In this document: piece after piece, positions 25,812 through 34,871 of the stretch
How the letters are laid out: each line of letters opens with the position of its first letter
Numbering within the stretch: the stretch's first letter is position 1
DNA from: Streptomyces sp. NBC_01237
GTDB taxonomy: Bacteria > Actinomycetota > Actinomycetes > Streptomycetales > Streptomycetaceae
Direction: 5' to 3'
Length of the DNA stretch: 64,000 bases
Assembly: GCF_035917275.1 (NCBI RefSeq)
Contig: NZ_CP108509.1
Coordinates: 372,001-436,000 of the forward strand
Position numbers and translations under genes: made by a program
Notes under the pieces: generated by a model
The model's database searches: none
What the model was told of the DNA's origin: nothing
Seen by the model: the letters and a program-made list of their open reading frames with translations, nothing else

Positions 25812-27494
25812 TCAGCCGGTCGCGGAGTGGACGAGCTGCCCCTCGACGTAGGTCCGGCTCACCCGGGTGTCGGCGATCTCCGGGGCGGGGTGCGCGAAGG
25901 GGTCGCGGTCGAGGACGACGAGGTCCGCGTACTTGCCGGCCTCGACGGTTCCGGTCATGTCGTCGAGGTGGTTCACCCAGGCGCTGCCCGCGGTGTACGC
26001 GGTCAGCGCCTCGGCCAGGGTCAGGGCCTGTCCGGGGAGGAACGGCGGGCACGGCGTGGGGCCGCCGGGGACGTCGGTCGTCTCGACGGGAACCGCCCGG
26101 TTGACGGCGACATGGATGCCCCACAGCGGGTCGGGGCTGCTCACCGACCAGTCGCTGCCCGCGACGAGTCGGGCTCCGGCGCGCCGCAGGTCCCCGAACG
26201 GGTATTGCAGGGCGGCGCGTTCGGGCCCGAGGAACGGAATGGTCAGCTCGTCCATCTGCGGTTCGTGCGCGGCCCACAGTGCCTGGATGTTCGCGGCGAC
26301 ACCCAGGCTCGCGAAGCGCCCGATGTCATCGGGGTGGACGACCTGGAGGTGCGCCATGTGGTGCCGGTTGTCGTTGACGCCGTTGGCACCGCGGGCTGCG
26401 GCGAGCGCGTCGAGGGCCTCGCGGACGGCGCGGTCACCGAGCGCGTGGAAGTGGACCTGGAAGCCCGAGCGGTCGAGTGCGCACACCGCGTCGGCGAGAA
26501 GGCCGGGTTCGATGAAGCTCAGCCCGGAGTTGGCGGTGGGGCAGCCGCAGCGGTCGAGGTAGGGCTCCAGCATTCCGGCGGTGAAGTTCTCGGCGATGCC
26601 GTCCTGCATGATCTTGACGCTGGTGGCGTTGAAGCGGCCGACCTGCCCGGTGCGTCGGCGCTCCTCCAGTACGGGGAGCTGATCGAGGCCGCGGTCGCGG
26701 TCCCACCACAGGGCGCCGACGACGCGGGCGCGCAGCGAACCCTCGCGCGCCGCGCGCAGATAGACGTCGAAGTTGTCGGGGTTGCCGGGGAATTCACCGA
26801 TCATGGCGTCCTGCCAGCCGGTCACCCCGAGGGCGAACAGGTGCTCCTGTGCGGCGAGCAGTCCGGCGTGCGCCTCGTCCGCCGTCGCGACGGGCAGGTG
26901 CCGGCCGACCAGGTCCACGGCGCCTTCCTGGAGGGTGCCGGCCGGGGTTCCGTCCGGCTCCCGTTCGATCCTGCCGTCCGCCGGGTCGGGGGTGTGGCGG
27001 TCGATGCCCGAGAGTTCCAGCGCGCGGGTGTTGGCCCAGGCACCGTGGCCGTCGCGATTGGTGAGCATGACGGGCCGGTCGGGGACCACCGCGTCGAGCA
27101 TGCCGCGGGTCGGCGTACCTCCGGGGAAGCTGTCCATCGACCAGCCGCCACCCCGGATCCAGGACGCGTCGGGGTGGTTCTCGACGTGCCGGGCGACCAC
27201 CGCCAGATACCCGTCGGCGGTGTGCTCGCCACTGAGGTCGCAGCCGAGCATCTGGACCCCGGCCACCACCGGGTGGACATGGGCGTCCTGGAAGCCGGGG
27301 ACGAGCAGGCCGCCCGCGAGATCGACGAACTCAGTGGCCCGTCCCGCGAGCGACCGGACCGTGGTCGCGTCGCCGACGGCCAGGATGCGGCCGCCCCCGA
27401 CGGCGACGGCCGCGTCCACCGGAGCCGGACCGGTCCCGGTGAAGACCCGTCCTCCCACAAATACGGTGTCGGCCCGCTGGCTGGTGTTCGCCAT
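25812..27494 (-). CDS. YtcJ-type amidohydrolase, first gene of the import operon
   Basis: A 560-residue metal-dependent hydrolase of the Amidohydro_3 (YtcJ/NfdA) group; ATG 27494 has GGAGG eight bases upstream. Features: N-terminal strand with VFVGGRVFTGTG, the metal motif GFQDAHVHP (HxH) near 70, a carboxylate-region helix, the third-His strand FHALGDRAVREALDAL near 345 and the metal Asp in VAGSDWSV near 445. The C-terminal segment is the beta-sandwich tail ADLVVLDRDPFAHP. Members cleave amide or N-formyl bonds in varied substrates. It has no signal peptide, so it acts inside the cell after import by the five following genes. Expression is likely controlled by the divergent TetR. Confidence 0.93.
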   Translation of the reverse strand: MANTSQRADTVFVGGRVFTGTGPAPVDAAVAVGGGRILAVGDATTVRSLAGRATEFVDLAGGLLVPGFQDAHVHPVVAGVQMLGCDLSGEHTADGYLAVVARHVENHPDASWIRGGGWSMDSFPGGTPTRGMLDAVVPDRPVMLTNRDGHGAWANTRALELSGIDRHTPDPADGRIEREPDGTPAGTLQEGAVDLVGRHLPVATADEAHAGLLAAQEHLFALGVTGWQDAMIGEFPGNPDNFDVYLRAAREGSLRARVVGALWWDRDRGLDQLPVLEERRRTGQVGRFNATSVKIMQDGIAENFTAGMLEPYLDRCGCPTANSGLSFIEPGLLADAVCALDRSGFQVHFHALGDRAVREALDALAAARGANGVNDNRHHMAHLQVVHPDDIGRFASLGVAANIQALWAAHEPQMDELTIPFLGPERAALQYPFGDLRRAGARLVAGSDWSVSSPDPLWGIHVAVNRAVPVETTDVPGGPTPCPPFLPGQALTLAEALTAYTAGSAWVNHLDDMTGTVEAGKYADLVVLDRDPFAHPAPEIADTRVSRTYVEGQLVHSATG

Positions 27495-27556
27495 CAACGC
27501 ATCCTCCGGCTCGGCGGGACGGACCCGCTGGCTTGTTGTTGAGGAGGAGTGAACGA

Positions 27557-27589
27557 CAGCGCAACGTTGTTGTCAACGGTGTTGCGCTG
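27557..27589. promoter_or_regulatory. 33-bp interrupted palindrome, TetR operator
   Basis: Centred on base 27573, thirteen of sixteen paired positions match: outer arms cagcgcaac / gttgcgctg and an inner gttg / caac core. It lies between the divergent amidohydrolase operon and the TetR gene and overlaps a TTGACA box on the minus strand (27576-27571). This is a good TetR repressor site. Confidence 0.8.
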
Positions 27590-27612
27590 GCCCGGTTCCG
27601 GATCGATACACT
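27582..27612 (+). promoter_or_regulatory. Candidate leaderless promoter of the TetR gene
   Basis: TACACT at 27607-27612 is a good -10, ending nine bases before the ATG at 27622. That predicts a transcript starting at or a few bases before the start codon. TTGCGC at 27582-27587, inside the operator, could serve as -35 with a 19-base spacer. Confidence 0.4.
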
Positions 27613-27621
27613 GGCCGCATC

Positions 27622-28317
27622 ATGCCGAAGTCATCTGCCGCCCCCGCACGGAACAAGCGTGCGGGCAGCCAGCTCACGCCCGAGGCCATCATCGAGGCGA
27701 GCCTGCGCATCGCAGCTCGCGGAAGCGAGGACGCCTTCACCGTCCGGCGCCTCGGTGAGGAGCTCGGCACCGACCCGACCGCGATCTACCGGCACTTCCG
27801 CGACAAGGACGAGCTGCTGCTGTCCGTCGCGGACCGCACGCTGGGCGAGGTGCTCGACGGCATCCCCGAGGGCCTCGACTGGAAGGGACGCATCCGGGCA
27901 CTCGCCGCGGGCTCGCTGGAGGTCGCCCTCAGATATCCGGTCGTGGGCTCGGCCATGGCCAGCCGTACCACCCGGCGGACGAACGAGTTCCGGGTCGTCG
28001 AGCTCATCCTGGGAGCCGTCATGGAGGCCGGACTCCAGGGCGCCGAAGCAGCCGTCCACTACCGTATGGTCGGCGACTCGATCCTCGCCTTCGTCGGCCA
28101 GCGCGCCGCCTACCTGCTGTTCGACGCGGACATCCGGGCGGCGGACGAGTCCTCCTGGGACCGCGAGTACCGCCTGGTCGACGCGCGGGGATTCCCGAAC
28201 ATCACCCACCTGAGCACCGAGCTCGCCGAGGTGACGGAGGAACGGATCTTCGAGGTCAGGGTCGAGGCCCTGATCTCCGCGATCGAGCAGCGGGTCGAGG
28301 CCCTGCGCGAGCCGTAG
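27622..28317 (+). CDS. TetR/AcrR-family regulator of the import operon
   Basis: A 231-residue repressor from ATG 27622. The N-terminus is basic (PARNKRAGSQLT), followed by the DNA-binding domain with FTVRRLGEELGTDPTAIYRHF and the closing RDKDELLLSVADR (about 40-70). The C-terminal domain is of the TetR_C type with the conserved Asp-Trp region near 140-190. It is divergently placed from the amidohydrolase/ABC operon across a strong operator. It probably represses import and hydrolysis genes until the substrate or a breakdown product is present. No ribosome site is seen, consistent with a leaderless message. Confidence 0.92.
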   Translation: MPKSSAAPARNKRAGSQLTPEAIIEASLRIAARGSEDAFTVRRLGEELGTDPTAIYRHFRDKDELLLSVADRTLGEVLDGIPEGLDWKGRIRALAAGSLEVALRYPVVGSAMASRTTRRTNEFRVVELILGAVMEAGLQGAEAAVHYRMVGDSILAFVGQRAAYLLFDADIRAADESSWDREYRLVDARGFPNITHLSTELAEVTEERIFEVRVEALISAIEQRVEALREP

Positions 28318-28490
28318 CACTGCACGCCGATCGCCCCCTTCCCGCCGCACCGTCGCGCACGGAACGCGCGGGGCGGTCGTGGACAAGGCCGTTGCCCGCT
28401 CCCCGTTCTGCCGGATCGGGGGGGCGGGCAACGGGCGACCGTCACCGGACCCCGGGGGTTCAGCCCACATCGGGGTCCGGGCACAGCAGA

Positions 28491-28537
28491 GGCGGGGCCG
28501 GCGCCCGGATCGAACTGATCCGGGCGCCGGCCCCGCC
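28491..28537. terminator. 21-bp perfect hairpin, bidirectional terminator
   Basis: A perfect 21-base stem (28491-28511 with 28517-28537) closes a five-base loop, gaact. It sits in the 326-base gap between the convergent TetR and DUF6351 genes, which otherwise holds no gene, and can end transcription from both sides. There is no U tract, as is usual in Streptomyces. Confidence 0.85.
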
Positions 28538-28643
28538 GTGCTGTCCTCACCCGAGGTGAGAGCCCGGACGCACGCGGGAACTCACCATCACGGGCACCGG
28601 AGCGAGCGCCCGCCCCCGTCCGGGCTCACCCCCGGCGAGCCCG

Positions 28644-30794
28644 TCACGCCGGGTCGAAGGACTGCCATGTACCGGTGATGCCCTGCTGACCCGCCCCAGG
28701 AACGGACCAGTCGCAGACACCGGTCCGGAAGACCGACTTCAGATCCTCGAACTGGGCGTCGGTCACCGGAACTTGGTAGTCGGTGAGGGTCACGGGCCGC
28801 TTGCGGCACTTGACGATGTCGTTCGCCACGTCGGCTCCGGCGACCATCCGCGGGGATGTCCACACCGGGTAGAGGGTGTTGCACTCGGTGTTGTCGATGC
28901 CCTCGACCTGGGGCTCCACGATCTTCTTCGCCCCGATGCCACGGGTCCAGCAGGCGTCCGTGAGACCCTGCGGCCGGTTGCGGACGATCTTGTCGATGGG
29001 GGCGTCGGTGCCCGAGTCGCCCTTGATGCCGGTGAGCCACTGGTCCATGTCGGCCACCATCCCGGCGAGAGTGAAGCCGTGGCCGCTGGAGCGGGTGAGC
29101 ATGACCTGGTTGGCGTGGGTTCCGTTGGCCTTGTCCAAGCGCGCCCGGGTGGAGAAGGAGTGGAAGCGCATGTGCATGTCGCCGGCCGCCGCGTCGTCCG
29201 TGTAGTCGCGGTAGTCGATGATCGGAACGTCGGCGAGGCCGCCACCGCCGTTCAGCATGCGGCCCGTGCGGTAGGCGAGCCGTACCGCCTTGAGATCGGC
29301 GACGGTGCGCTCGGCGGCGGGCTTGGCATCGTCGTCGAGACCGCCGATGCGCCGGTTCAGATCGATGAACTGGCCGATGTCGATGGACCCCTTGTTCAGG
29401 GCCTCAAGTCCGTACTGGATACCGGTGTTGTCGAGCGGCCTGCGCGCCTTCCCGGTCTCCGGCACCTCGCCGTAGATGTTCACGGCGTGGCTGTAGACGT
29501 CGCAGCGCGCACCGTCCGGATTGGTGACGGGGTTGTAGCGCTGCGCCGCGGGCAGCTGCCCGGGACAGTACACCGTGGGGTCGATACGGCCGCTGGCCCT
29601 GGCCAGGCTGCCGATGCTCTCCCACTTGCCGAACCCGGAGACCGCCCTCTGCTGCTCCTTGGTGAAGGCGTCCGGCGCGACGTCCTTGAAGTAGTGGTTC
29701 AGGAGCTGGGCGTCGCTCAGCGTCTGGATCGTCCCGAAGCCGACGTCGGGGAAGCTGCAGCCGGAGAGGATGCCGTCCAGCAGACCCGGGTAGTTGTCGG
29801 CGATCTGGTGGGTCTGGTACGAGCCGCCGGAGCAGCCGTTTCCGATGGTGAAGGCCGGCTCGCCGTACGTCTCCACGAAGTGTTCCTTGACCATGCTCAT
29901 GGTCTCGGCGGCCAGCACGTCGTTGCAGTTGTTGCCGAAGACGTTCAGCGAGGACGAGGCGACGCCGTAGCCCTTGCTCAGATACGCGTCGTTCATGATG
30001 CCGACGGTGTTGCGGCCCTGGACGTACCAGCCGCCGTTGCAGCCGCCGCCGAAGCCGTACACCAGGCGCCCGTTCCAGCCCGGCCCACGTTGCAGCGGGT
30101 CGGGGGTGCCCTCACTCGGCTCGTGCAGCACGGCCGTCTCGTAGATGCCGCGGTTGATGGTGCCGGTCTCCACGCGGACGATGTACGGCACCTTCTTGCC
30201 CGCACTCGTCGTGGCGGTCGCCAGGTCGGCGGGACGGGCGCTCTCGTCGGGCAGCGGAACGAACTTGCCGGCCGTGGTGCGATACACGTAGTCGACGCGG
30301 GTCTGGACCGAGCAGTCCTGGTCGATCGGCTGCCCGAGGGAGACTCCGGTGACCGTCTTGAACTCGGCGGTGTCACAGACGAACGGCTGCTCGTGCGGCC
30401 CGGAGAAGATCGGCCCCGTGATCGGGTGGTTCTTCAGAGCCAGCTGTCCGGCGTCCGCGCCCTGGGCCCTGGCCGTGAGCGTGTTGGCTCCCTTGGCCAG
30501 CTCCTTCACCACGCCCATCAGCGCATGGTCACCGGAGGGACGGAAGCTCGACGTCACGTCCCGGCCGTCCGCCTCGACCCGGACCGTGTCGGCCAGGATG
30601 GAGGCGGGCACCTCCACACGGATCAGGGCGTCGTCTCCCGATACCGTGCCGGGCCGCGACGACACGGCCGTCACCTGCAACTTCTCGCGTTCCTGGCTGC
30701 CGGCCGGCGTGGCCGACGCGCCCACCAGCACGCCCATGAACGCTATGCCGGCGAGGCCCAGTTGGACTGGTCTCGCGGCTCCTCTGAACGACAC
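28644..30794 (-). CDS. Secreted DUF6351 family protein
   Basis: A 716-residue exported protein with a signal peptide (basic SFRGAARPVQLG, hydrophobic core, probable cleavage after SATPAGS near 33). An N-terminal beta domain (about 40-130) is followed by a large alpha/beta-hydrolase-like region. It contains NGRLVYGFGGGCNGGWY, GNGCSGGSYQTHQIADNYPG (a GxSxG-like elbow, where the nucleophile would be the Ser of CSGGS) and a candidate His in SGHGFTLAGM. Several Cys pairs fit secretion. The family has no agreed function; tannase or feruloyl esterase-like hydrolysis is plausible from the fold. It stands alone, ending at the terminator. Confidence 0.85.
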   Translation of the reverse strand: MSFRGAARPVQLGLAGIAFMGVLVGASATPAGSQEREKLQVTAVSSRPGTVSGDDALIRVEVPASILADTVRVEADGRDVTSSFRPSGDHALMGVVKELAKGANTLTARAQGADAGQLALKNHPITGPIFSGPHEQPFVCDTAEFKTVTGVSLGQPIDQDCSVQTRVDYVYRTTAGKFVPLPDESARPADLATATTSAGKKVPYIVRVETGTINRGIYETAVLHEPSEGTPDPLQRGPGWNGRLVYGFGGGCNGGWYVQGRNTVGIMNDAYLSKGYGVASSSLNVFGNNCNDVLAAETMSMVKEHFVETYGEPAFTIGNGCSGGSYQTHQIADNYPGLLDGILSGCSFPDVGFGTIQTLSDAQLLNHYFKDVAPDAFTKEQQRAVSGFGKWESIGSLARASGRIDPTVYCPGQLPAAQRYNPVTNPDGARCDVYSHAVNIYGEVPETGKARRPLDNTGIQYGLEALNKGSIDIGQFIDLNRRIGGLDDDAKPAAERTVADLKAVRLAYRTGRMLNGGGGLADVPIIDYRDYTDDAAAGDMHMRFHSFSTRARLDKANGTHANQVMLTRSSGHGFTLAGMVADMDQWLTGIKGDSGTDAPIDKIVRNRPQGLTDACWTRGIGAKKIVEPQVEGIDNTECNTLYPVWTSPRMVAGADVANDIVKCRKRPVTLTDYQVPVTDAQFEDLKSVFRTGVCDWSVPGAGQQGITGTWQSFDPA

Positions 30795-30901
30795 GACGGA
30801 AATCGCCTCACTTCCTGGAGTCGGAATTCGCGCTCAGTGCGCGGACGCGGGCTGTGAACCCGCCGGGACGGTGACGCACCTGTCCCGTTGTCACGGTGTA
30901 C

Positions 30902-30929
30902 GGCCCCCCGGCCAGTGGCCGGAGGGGCC
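30902..30929 (-). terminator. Hairpin downstream of the enolase-superfamily gene
   Basis: ggccccccggcc pairs with ggccggaggggcc across a three-base loop with a single bulge. It lies about 100 bases beyond the stop of the minus-strand dehydratase gene and upstream of the DUF6351 start, so it should separate the two transcription units. Confidence 0.7.
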
Positions 30930-31030
30930 TGCTCCCTGTCCGGCGTCGTGCTTCTCCGCCGGATGGGCCACAAAGGTGGTGGGTGGCCATCGATTCCGCA
31001 GGGGCGGACCGGCGCGGCCGACCCGCCCGG

Positions 31031-32173
31031 CTACCAGTTGGTGAACGCCCCGTCCGCCGTACGCAGGTGCGGGCGCTCGTCCGCCGTGGCTTGGTACCGG
31101 CGCGCCGCCTCCCGGTCGATGTCGACGCCGATGCCGGGCAGTTCACTCAGCTCCACCCGCCCCGGCACGATCGTCGGCCGGGCCGTGAAGAGGGCGGCGA
31201 TCGCCGGATCGGGATCGGTCTGGTGCTCCTGGATCGCCACATTGGGGCAGGCCAGGTTGAGTTGGAGCGAGGAGGCGGCGGTGACCGGACCGAGCGGGTT
31301 GTGGGTGGCGAGCTTGATGTGGTGGGTCTCCGCCATCGCCGCGATCTTCTTCGCCTCGGTCAGGCCCGCCGCCACCCCGATGTCCACGCGCGCGTAGTCG
31401 ATGAGGTCGTCCTCGATGAGGGTCTTGAACTCCCATTTGGAGCCGTACTGCTCACCTGCGGCCAGTGGTACGCCGGTGCGGGCCCGCAGCATGCGGTAGC
31501 TGTCCGGGTTCTCACAGCGCAGCGGGTCCTCGACGAAGTACGGGCGGGCCGCCTCGATCTCCCGGCACAGGGTCAGTGCCTCCGGCGGATCCAGACGCGT
31601 ATGGACGTCGAGGATCAGCTCCACCTTGTCGCCGACCGTGTCCCGCACCTGGTGGAAGAGGTCGACCGAGTCACGCAGGCAGCGGCGGGCGTCGAGTGTG
31701 CCGTCCTCGTCGTGCGGCGAGGCGAACCGCAGATGGCGCCAGCCCTCGGCGACCAGGTCGCGGCAGCGGTCCAGGAACCGTGCGCGGTCGTGATAGCCGT
31801 CGCCGACATGCACATAGGCGGGTACGTGGTCACGCACCCGGCCGCCGAGCAGTTCATGCACGGGTACGCCGAGCGCCTTGCCGCGGATGTCCCAGAGGGC
31901 CACGTCCACTGCTGCGATGGCGGCGCCGAGTATGCGGTCGGCGGGGAAGAACCCGCGCCGGAACATGACCTGCCAGAGGTGCTCGATCCGTCGCGGGTCC
32001 TCGCCGACGATCAGCTCCGCGAGGTGTTCGAGACCCCCGGCGACCGCCCGCTGGCGCGACCTGATGCCGACCTCGCCCAGACCGTGGATGCCCTCGTCGG
32101 TGTCGACCACGACCAGCATCATGCTGTCGCCGTGGTCGGGGAGAGTCAGCACTTCCAGGCCGGTGATCTTCAT
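31031..32173 (-). CDS. Sugar-acid dehydratase of the enolase superfamily
   Basis: A 380-residue mandelate-racemase/galactonate-dehydratase-like enzyme that removes water from an aldonic or uronic acid. Metal ligands D189 (LDVHTRLDP), E215 (YFVEDPLR) and E241 (LAAGEQ) and the bases H191 and H291 (ATHNPLGP) match the galactonate dehydratase set at the same spacing. The N-terminal capping domain is residues 1-120. It lacks the KxK motif of racemases, so dehydration is the likelier reaction. It diverges from the LacI gene with two operator-like sites between them and probably supplies the dehydration step of the sugar pathway downstream of LacI. Confidence 0.92.
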   Translation of the reverse strand: MKITGLEVLTLPDHGDSMMLVVVDTDEGIHGLGEVGIRSRQRAVAGGLEHLAELIVGEDPRRIEHLWQVMFRRGFFPADRILGAAIAAVDVALWDIRGKALGVPVHELLGGRVRDHVPAYVHVGDGYHDRARFLDRCRDLVAEGWRHLRFASPHDEDGTLDARRCLRDSVDLFHQVRDTVGDKVELILDVHTRLDPPEALTLCREIEAARPYFVEDPLRCENPDSYRMLRARTGVPLAAGEQYGSKWEFKTLIEDDLIDYARVDIGVAAGLTEAKKIAAMAETHHIKLATHNPLGPVTAASSLQLNLACPNVAIQEHQTDPDPAIAALFTARPTIVPGRVELSELPGIGVDIDREAARRYQATADERPHLRTADGAFTNW

Positions 32174-32185
32174 TCCACTCCTCTA

Positions 32186-32199
32186 TGAAAACGTTCCCG
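32186..32199. promoter_or_regulatory. LacI-type operator, dehydratase side
   Basis: The minus strand reads cgggaacgttttca, matching the cre-like consensus with the central CG step. It lies 13-26 bases upstream of the dehydratase start, covering its leader, and shares gggaacgtt with the second site at 32319. Confidence 0.65.
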
Positions 32200-32307
32200 C
32201 AATTTCAGTGCCGTTCTTGAGAGCACATCATCGACAGCAGTCGGGCCGCAGCGCAAGACCCGTGCATACAGAAGGTTTCCCTCGATGAAATACTCCGGAC
32301 ACATCTC

Positions 32308-32336
32308 TTGACACGCCCTGGGAACGTTCGCAAACA
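32308..32336 (+). promoter_or_regulatory. Candidate LacI gene promoter
   Basis: A perfect TTGACA (32308-32313) is followed after 17-18 bases by a weak -10 (caaaca or aaacat). The spacer is occupied by the operator at 32319-32332, so LacI would repress its own gene. Confidence 0.45.
32319..32332. promoter_or_regulatory. LacI-type operator, regulator side
   Basis: tgggaacgttcgca fits the LacI/CcpA-family pattern TGnnAnCGnTnnCA at every fixed position. It lies within the candidate LacI promoter and 76-89 bases before the LacI start. Confidence 0.7.
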
Positions 32337-32407
32337 TCAACCGGACTCGCAGGGTTCCGATGCGAGACGACCGGGTCCCCCGGCTCACAACGACGAGGAG
32401 GCCGTTC

Positions 32408-33409
32408 GTGGCAGTAACGATCCGGGAGGTGGCGAGCGCCGCAGGCGTCTCGGTGTCGACGGTGTCCCGTGCGTTCACCGCACCCGACCAGGTGCAGCCG
32501 ACGACACGGCAGCGCATCCTCGACGCCGCGACCAAGCTCGGCTACTCCCCCAACCCGGCGGCCCGTTCACTGCGCGGCGGCGGCACCGGAACGCTCGGCC
32601 TGATCGTCCCGGACATCGCCAACCCGTTTTTCCCGCCGATCATCAAGGCGATGCAGGCCCGCGCCCGACACCTGGGCTACACGGTCCTGGTCGCCGACAG
32701 CGACGAGCGCGAGGCGGACGAGCTGGCCGCCATCGCGGCCGTCTCGAAGCGGGTCGACGGCCTGATCCTGTGGGCCTCCACCCTCACCGAGGACCGGCTC
32801 CATGAACTCGCGGGCCGGATGCCACTGGTGGTGGTGAACCGCCACGTACCGGGCATCCCCGAGGTCCGTATCTCTCTGTCCGCCGGCATCGCGCAGGCCG
32901 CCGAACAGCTGAAGGCGTACGGTCATAGGCGCTGCGTCTTCATCAACGCGTCCCGCGCCGAGCTGAGCCGCGGCAAATCCATCCAGGAGTCGTTCGAAGC
33001 GCTCGATCTCTCCCTGTCCGAGCTCGGCCCGTACGAGCCGCGGTTCGAGACGGGCGTGCATGCCGCCACCCTCGTCGCCGCCCACGAAGCGACGGCCGTG
33101 ATCGCCCACAACGACCTGGTCGCCCTCGGCGTGCTGCACCAGATGGCCAACCTCGGCATGAGCGTGCCGCGCGATGTCAGCGTCATCGGCATCGACGACA
33201 CATTGCTCGCCTCCGTCTCCACCCCCAGCCTCACCACGATCAGGATCGACCCCGAAGAGATCGCCACGCGGGCGGGGGACCTCCTGATCGAGACGATCGC
33301 GGGCAAAGCAGGCCGCACCGGGCGAGGACTTGACGTCACTTCCCCCTTCGTGGAGATCGGCTCCCGCCTGATCCCCCGCGCCTCGACGGGCCCCGCACCC
33401 GCCCACTGA
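32408..33409 (+). CDS. LacI-family sugar-responsive repressor
   Basis: A 333-residue regulator from GTG 32408, with GAGGAGG upstream. The HTH is at residues 2-50, with TIREVASAAGVSVSTVSRAF and the hinge helix SPNPAARSLRGG. The periplasmic-binding-like core follows, opening GTLGLIVPDIANPFFPPII; EVRISLSAGIAQAAEQL, RFETGVHAATLV and VIGIDDTLLASVSTPSLTTI are the typical three contact regions. It precedes a sugar ABC operon and diverges from a sugar-acid dehydratase, with cre-like operators between. It probably represses the whole locus and is released by the imported sugar or an intermediate. Confidence 0.95.
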   Translation: MAVTIREVASAAGVSVSTVSRAFTAPDQVQPTTRQRILDAATKLGYSPNPAARSLRGGGTGTLGLIVPDIANPFFPPIIKAMQARARHLGYTVLVADSDEREADELAAIAAVSKRVDGLILWASTLTEDRLHELAGRMPLVVVNRHVPGIPEVRISLSAGIAQAAEQLKAYGHRRCVFINASRAELSRGKSIQESFEALDLSLSELGPYEPRFETGVHAATLVAAHEATAVIAHNDLVALGVLHQMANLGMSVPRDVSVIGIDDTLLASVSTPSLTTIRIDPEEIATRAGDLLIETIAGKAGRTGRGLDVTSPFVEIGSRLIPRASTGPAPAH

Positions 33410-33484
33410 TCCACGGCGCACACCACCACCGCGGACACAGCACCGCACCACACCGCACCCACTCCTGCCCTTCTTGGAGCCGTT

Positions 33485-34864
33485 ATGCCCAGAAACTCCC
33501 GTCGTACGGCCATACTTGGCTGCATGGCGCTGACCGCTACCCTCGCGGGCTGTTCCTCCCTCACCCCGAGCAGCGCCGCCGGGGACGGCGATCTCGTACT
33601 GCGGGTGCAGGGCATGCCTCCGGCCACCGACAAGCCGGGGCTCGCCCTGTTCAAGAAGCAGGTGGCCGACTTCGAGAAGGCCAACCCGGGCATCAAGGTC
33701 AAGGGCTCGACCACGGTCTTCGACCCGCTGACGTTCTCCGCGAAGCTGTCCGGCGGCAATGTCGAGGACGTCATCAAGGTTCCGCTGACCGAGCCGCCGC
33801 GGCTCATCCAGCAGAAGCAGGTGCAGCCGATCACCGGGCAGCTCAAGGAGTGGGAGCACTTCAAGGAGTTCAACCCCCAGGTCCTCCAGCCGCTGACCGA
33901 CAGCGCCGGCGACGTGTACGGCGTACCGCAGAATCCTTACGCCCAGGGCCTGGTCTACAACCGCGAGCTGTTCGAGAAGGCCGGGCTCGACCCCGACACA
34001 CCGCCGGCCACCTGGGCGGAGGTCCGCACCGCCGCCAAGAAGATCAGCGACAGCACCGGCAAGGCGGGCTTCGTCCACGAGTCCAAGGACAACCAGGGCG
34101 GCTGGCAGCTGGCGATGCTGACGTACGCCTTCGGCGGCGAACTGCAGAAGGAGCAGAGCGGCACGTACACCGCCACGCTCACCGGGGAGCCCACGAAGAA
34201 GGCGCTGCGGCTGCTCAAGGACATGCGCTGGAAGGACGACTCGCTCGGAAAGACCCTCCTCAACAATCAGAACGATGTGATCAAGCAGTTCGCGGCCGGG
34301 CAGGTCGGCATGTTCATGGGCAGCCCGGGGACGTACCGACTGGCGAAGATGCAGTTCGGCATGGAGAACACCGACGCGTTCGGAGCGGCTCCGATGCCGC
34401 AGTCCGGCGGCGACGCCACACTCACCGGCGGCGACATCTACATGGTCCCGAAGTCCGCGGACAAGAAGCACGCGGCAGCCGCCGTCGATTGGCTGACCTT
34501 CGCCTACGCCAAGCCGCAGTACAGCACCGACCTGGCCGCCGAGCAGGCCAAGGCGCTCTCCGCAGACCCGAAGTCCGCGGTGGGCGTGCCGACGCTGCCG
34601 GTCTTCGACAAGAAGCGGCAGACCGAGATCGACGCCGCGATCAAGCCGTACGTCAATGTGAAGCTGCAGAACTTCAAGCCGTACATCGACGGTCTCTCCA
34701 CGCTGAAGCTGAAGCCGGAGCCGCCGTACCAGGCACAGAAGCTGTACACCGCGCTCGACCCGGTGGTCCAGGCTGTGCTCACCAAGCGCGACGCCGACAT
34801 CGACTCCCTGCTCGCCTCGGCCGAGAAGGACGTCAATGCCAAGCTCGCCGCGGACCAGAAGTAG
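33485..34864 (+). CDS. Sugar-binding lipoprotein (SBP family 1)
   Basis: A 459-residue extracellular receptor for a carbohydrate importer, from ATG 33485 with TTGGAG about six bases upstream. The lipoprotein signal RNSRRTAILGCMALTATL ends in the lipobox LAGCSS with the Cys at residue 23. The mature protein has the family-1 pattern: FKKQVADFEKANPGIKVK, GVPQNPYAQGLVYNRELFEK and GQVGMFMGSPGTY. Late Lys-rich helices close the second lobe. The ligand should be the mono- or oligosaccharide released by the glycosidase encoded three genes further on. Confidence 0.93.
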   Translation: MPRNSRRTAILGCMALTATLAGCSSLTPSSAAGDGDLVLRVQGMPPATDKPGLALFKKQVADFEKANPGIKVKGSTTVFDPLTFSAKLSGGNVEDVIKVPLTEPPRLIQQKQVQPITGQLKEWEHFKEFNPQVLQPLTDSAGDVYGVPQNPYAQGLVYNRELFEKAGLDPDTPPATWAEVRTAAKKISDSTGKAGFVHESKDNQGGWQLAMLTYAFGGELQKEQSGTYTATLTGEPTKKALRLLKDMRWKDDSLGKTLLNNQNDVIKQFAAGQVGMFMGSPGTYRLAKMQFGMENTDAFGAAPMPQSGGDATLTGGDIYMVPKSADKKHAAAAVDWLTFAYAKPQYSTDLAAEQAKALSADPKSAVGVPTLPVFDKKRQTEIDAAIKPYVNVKLQNFKPYIDGLSTLKLKPEPPYQAQKLYTALDPVVQAVLTKRDADIDSLLASAEKDVNAKLAADQK

Positions 34865-34871
34865 CCGGCCC

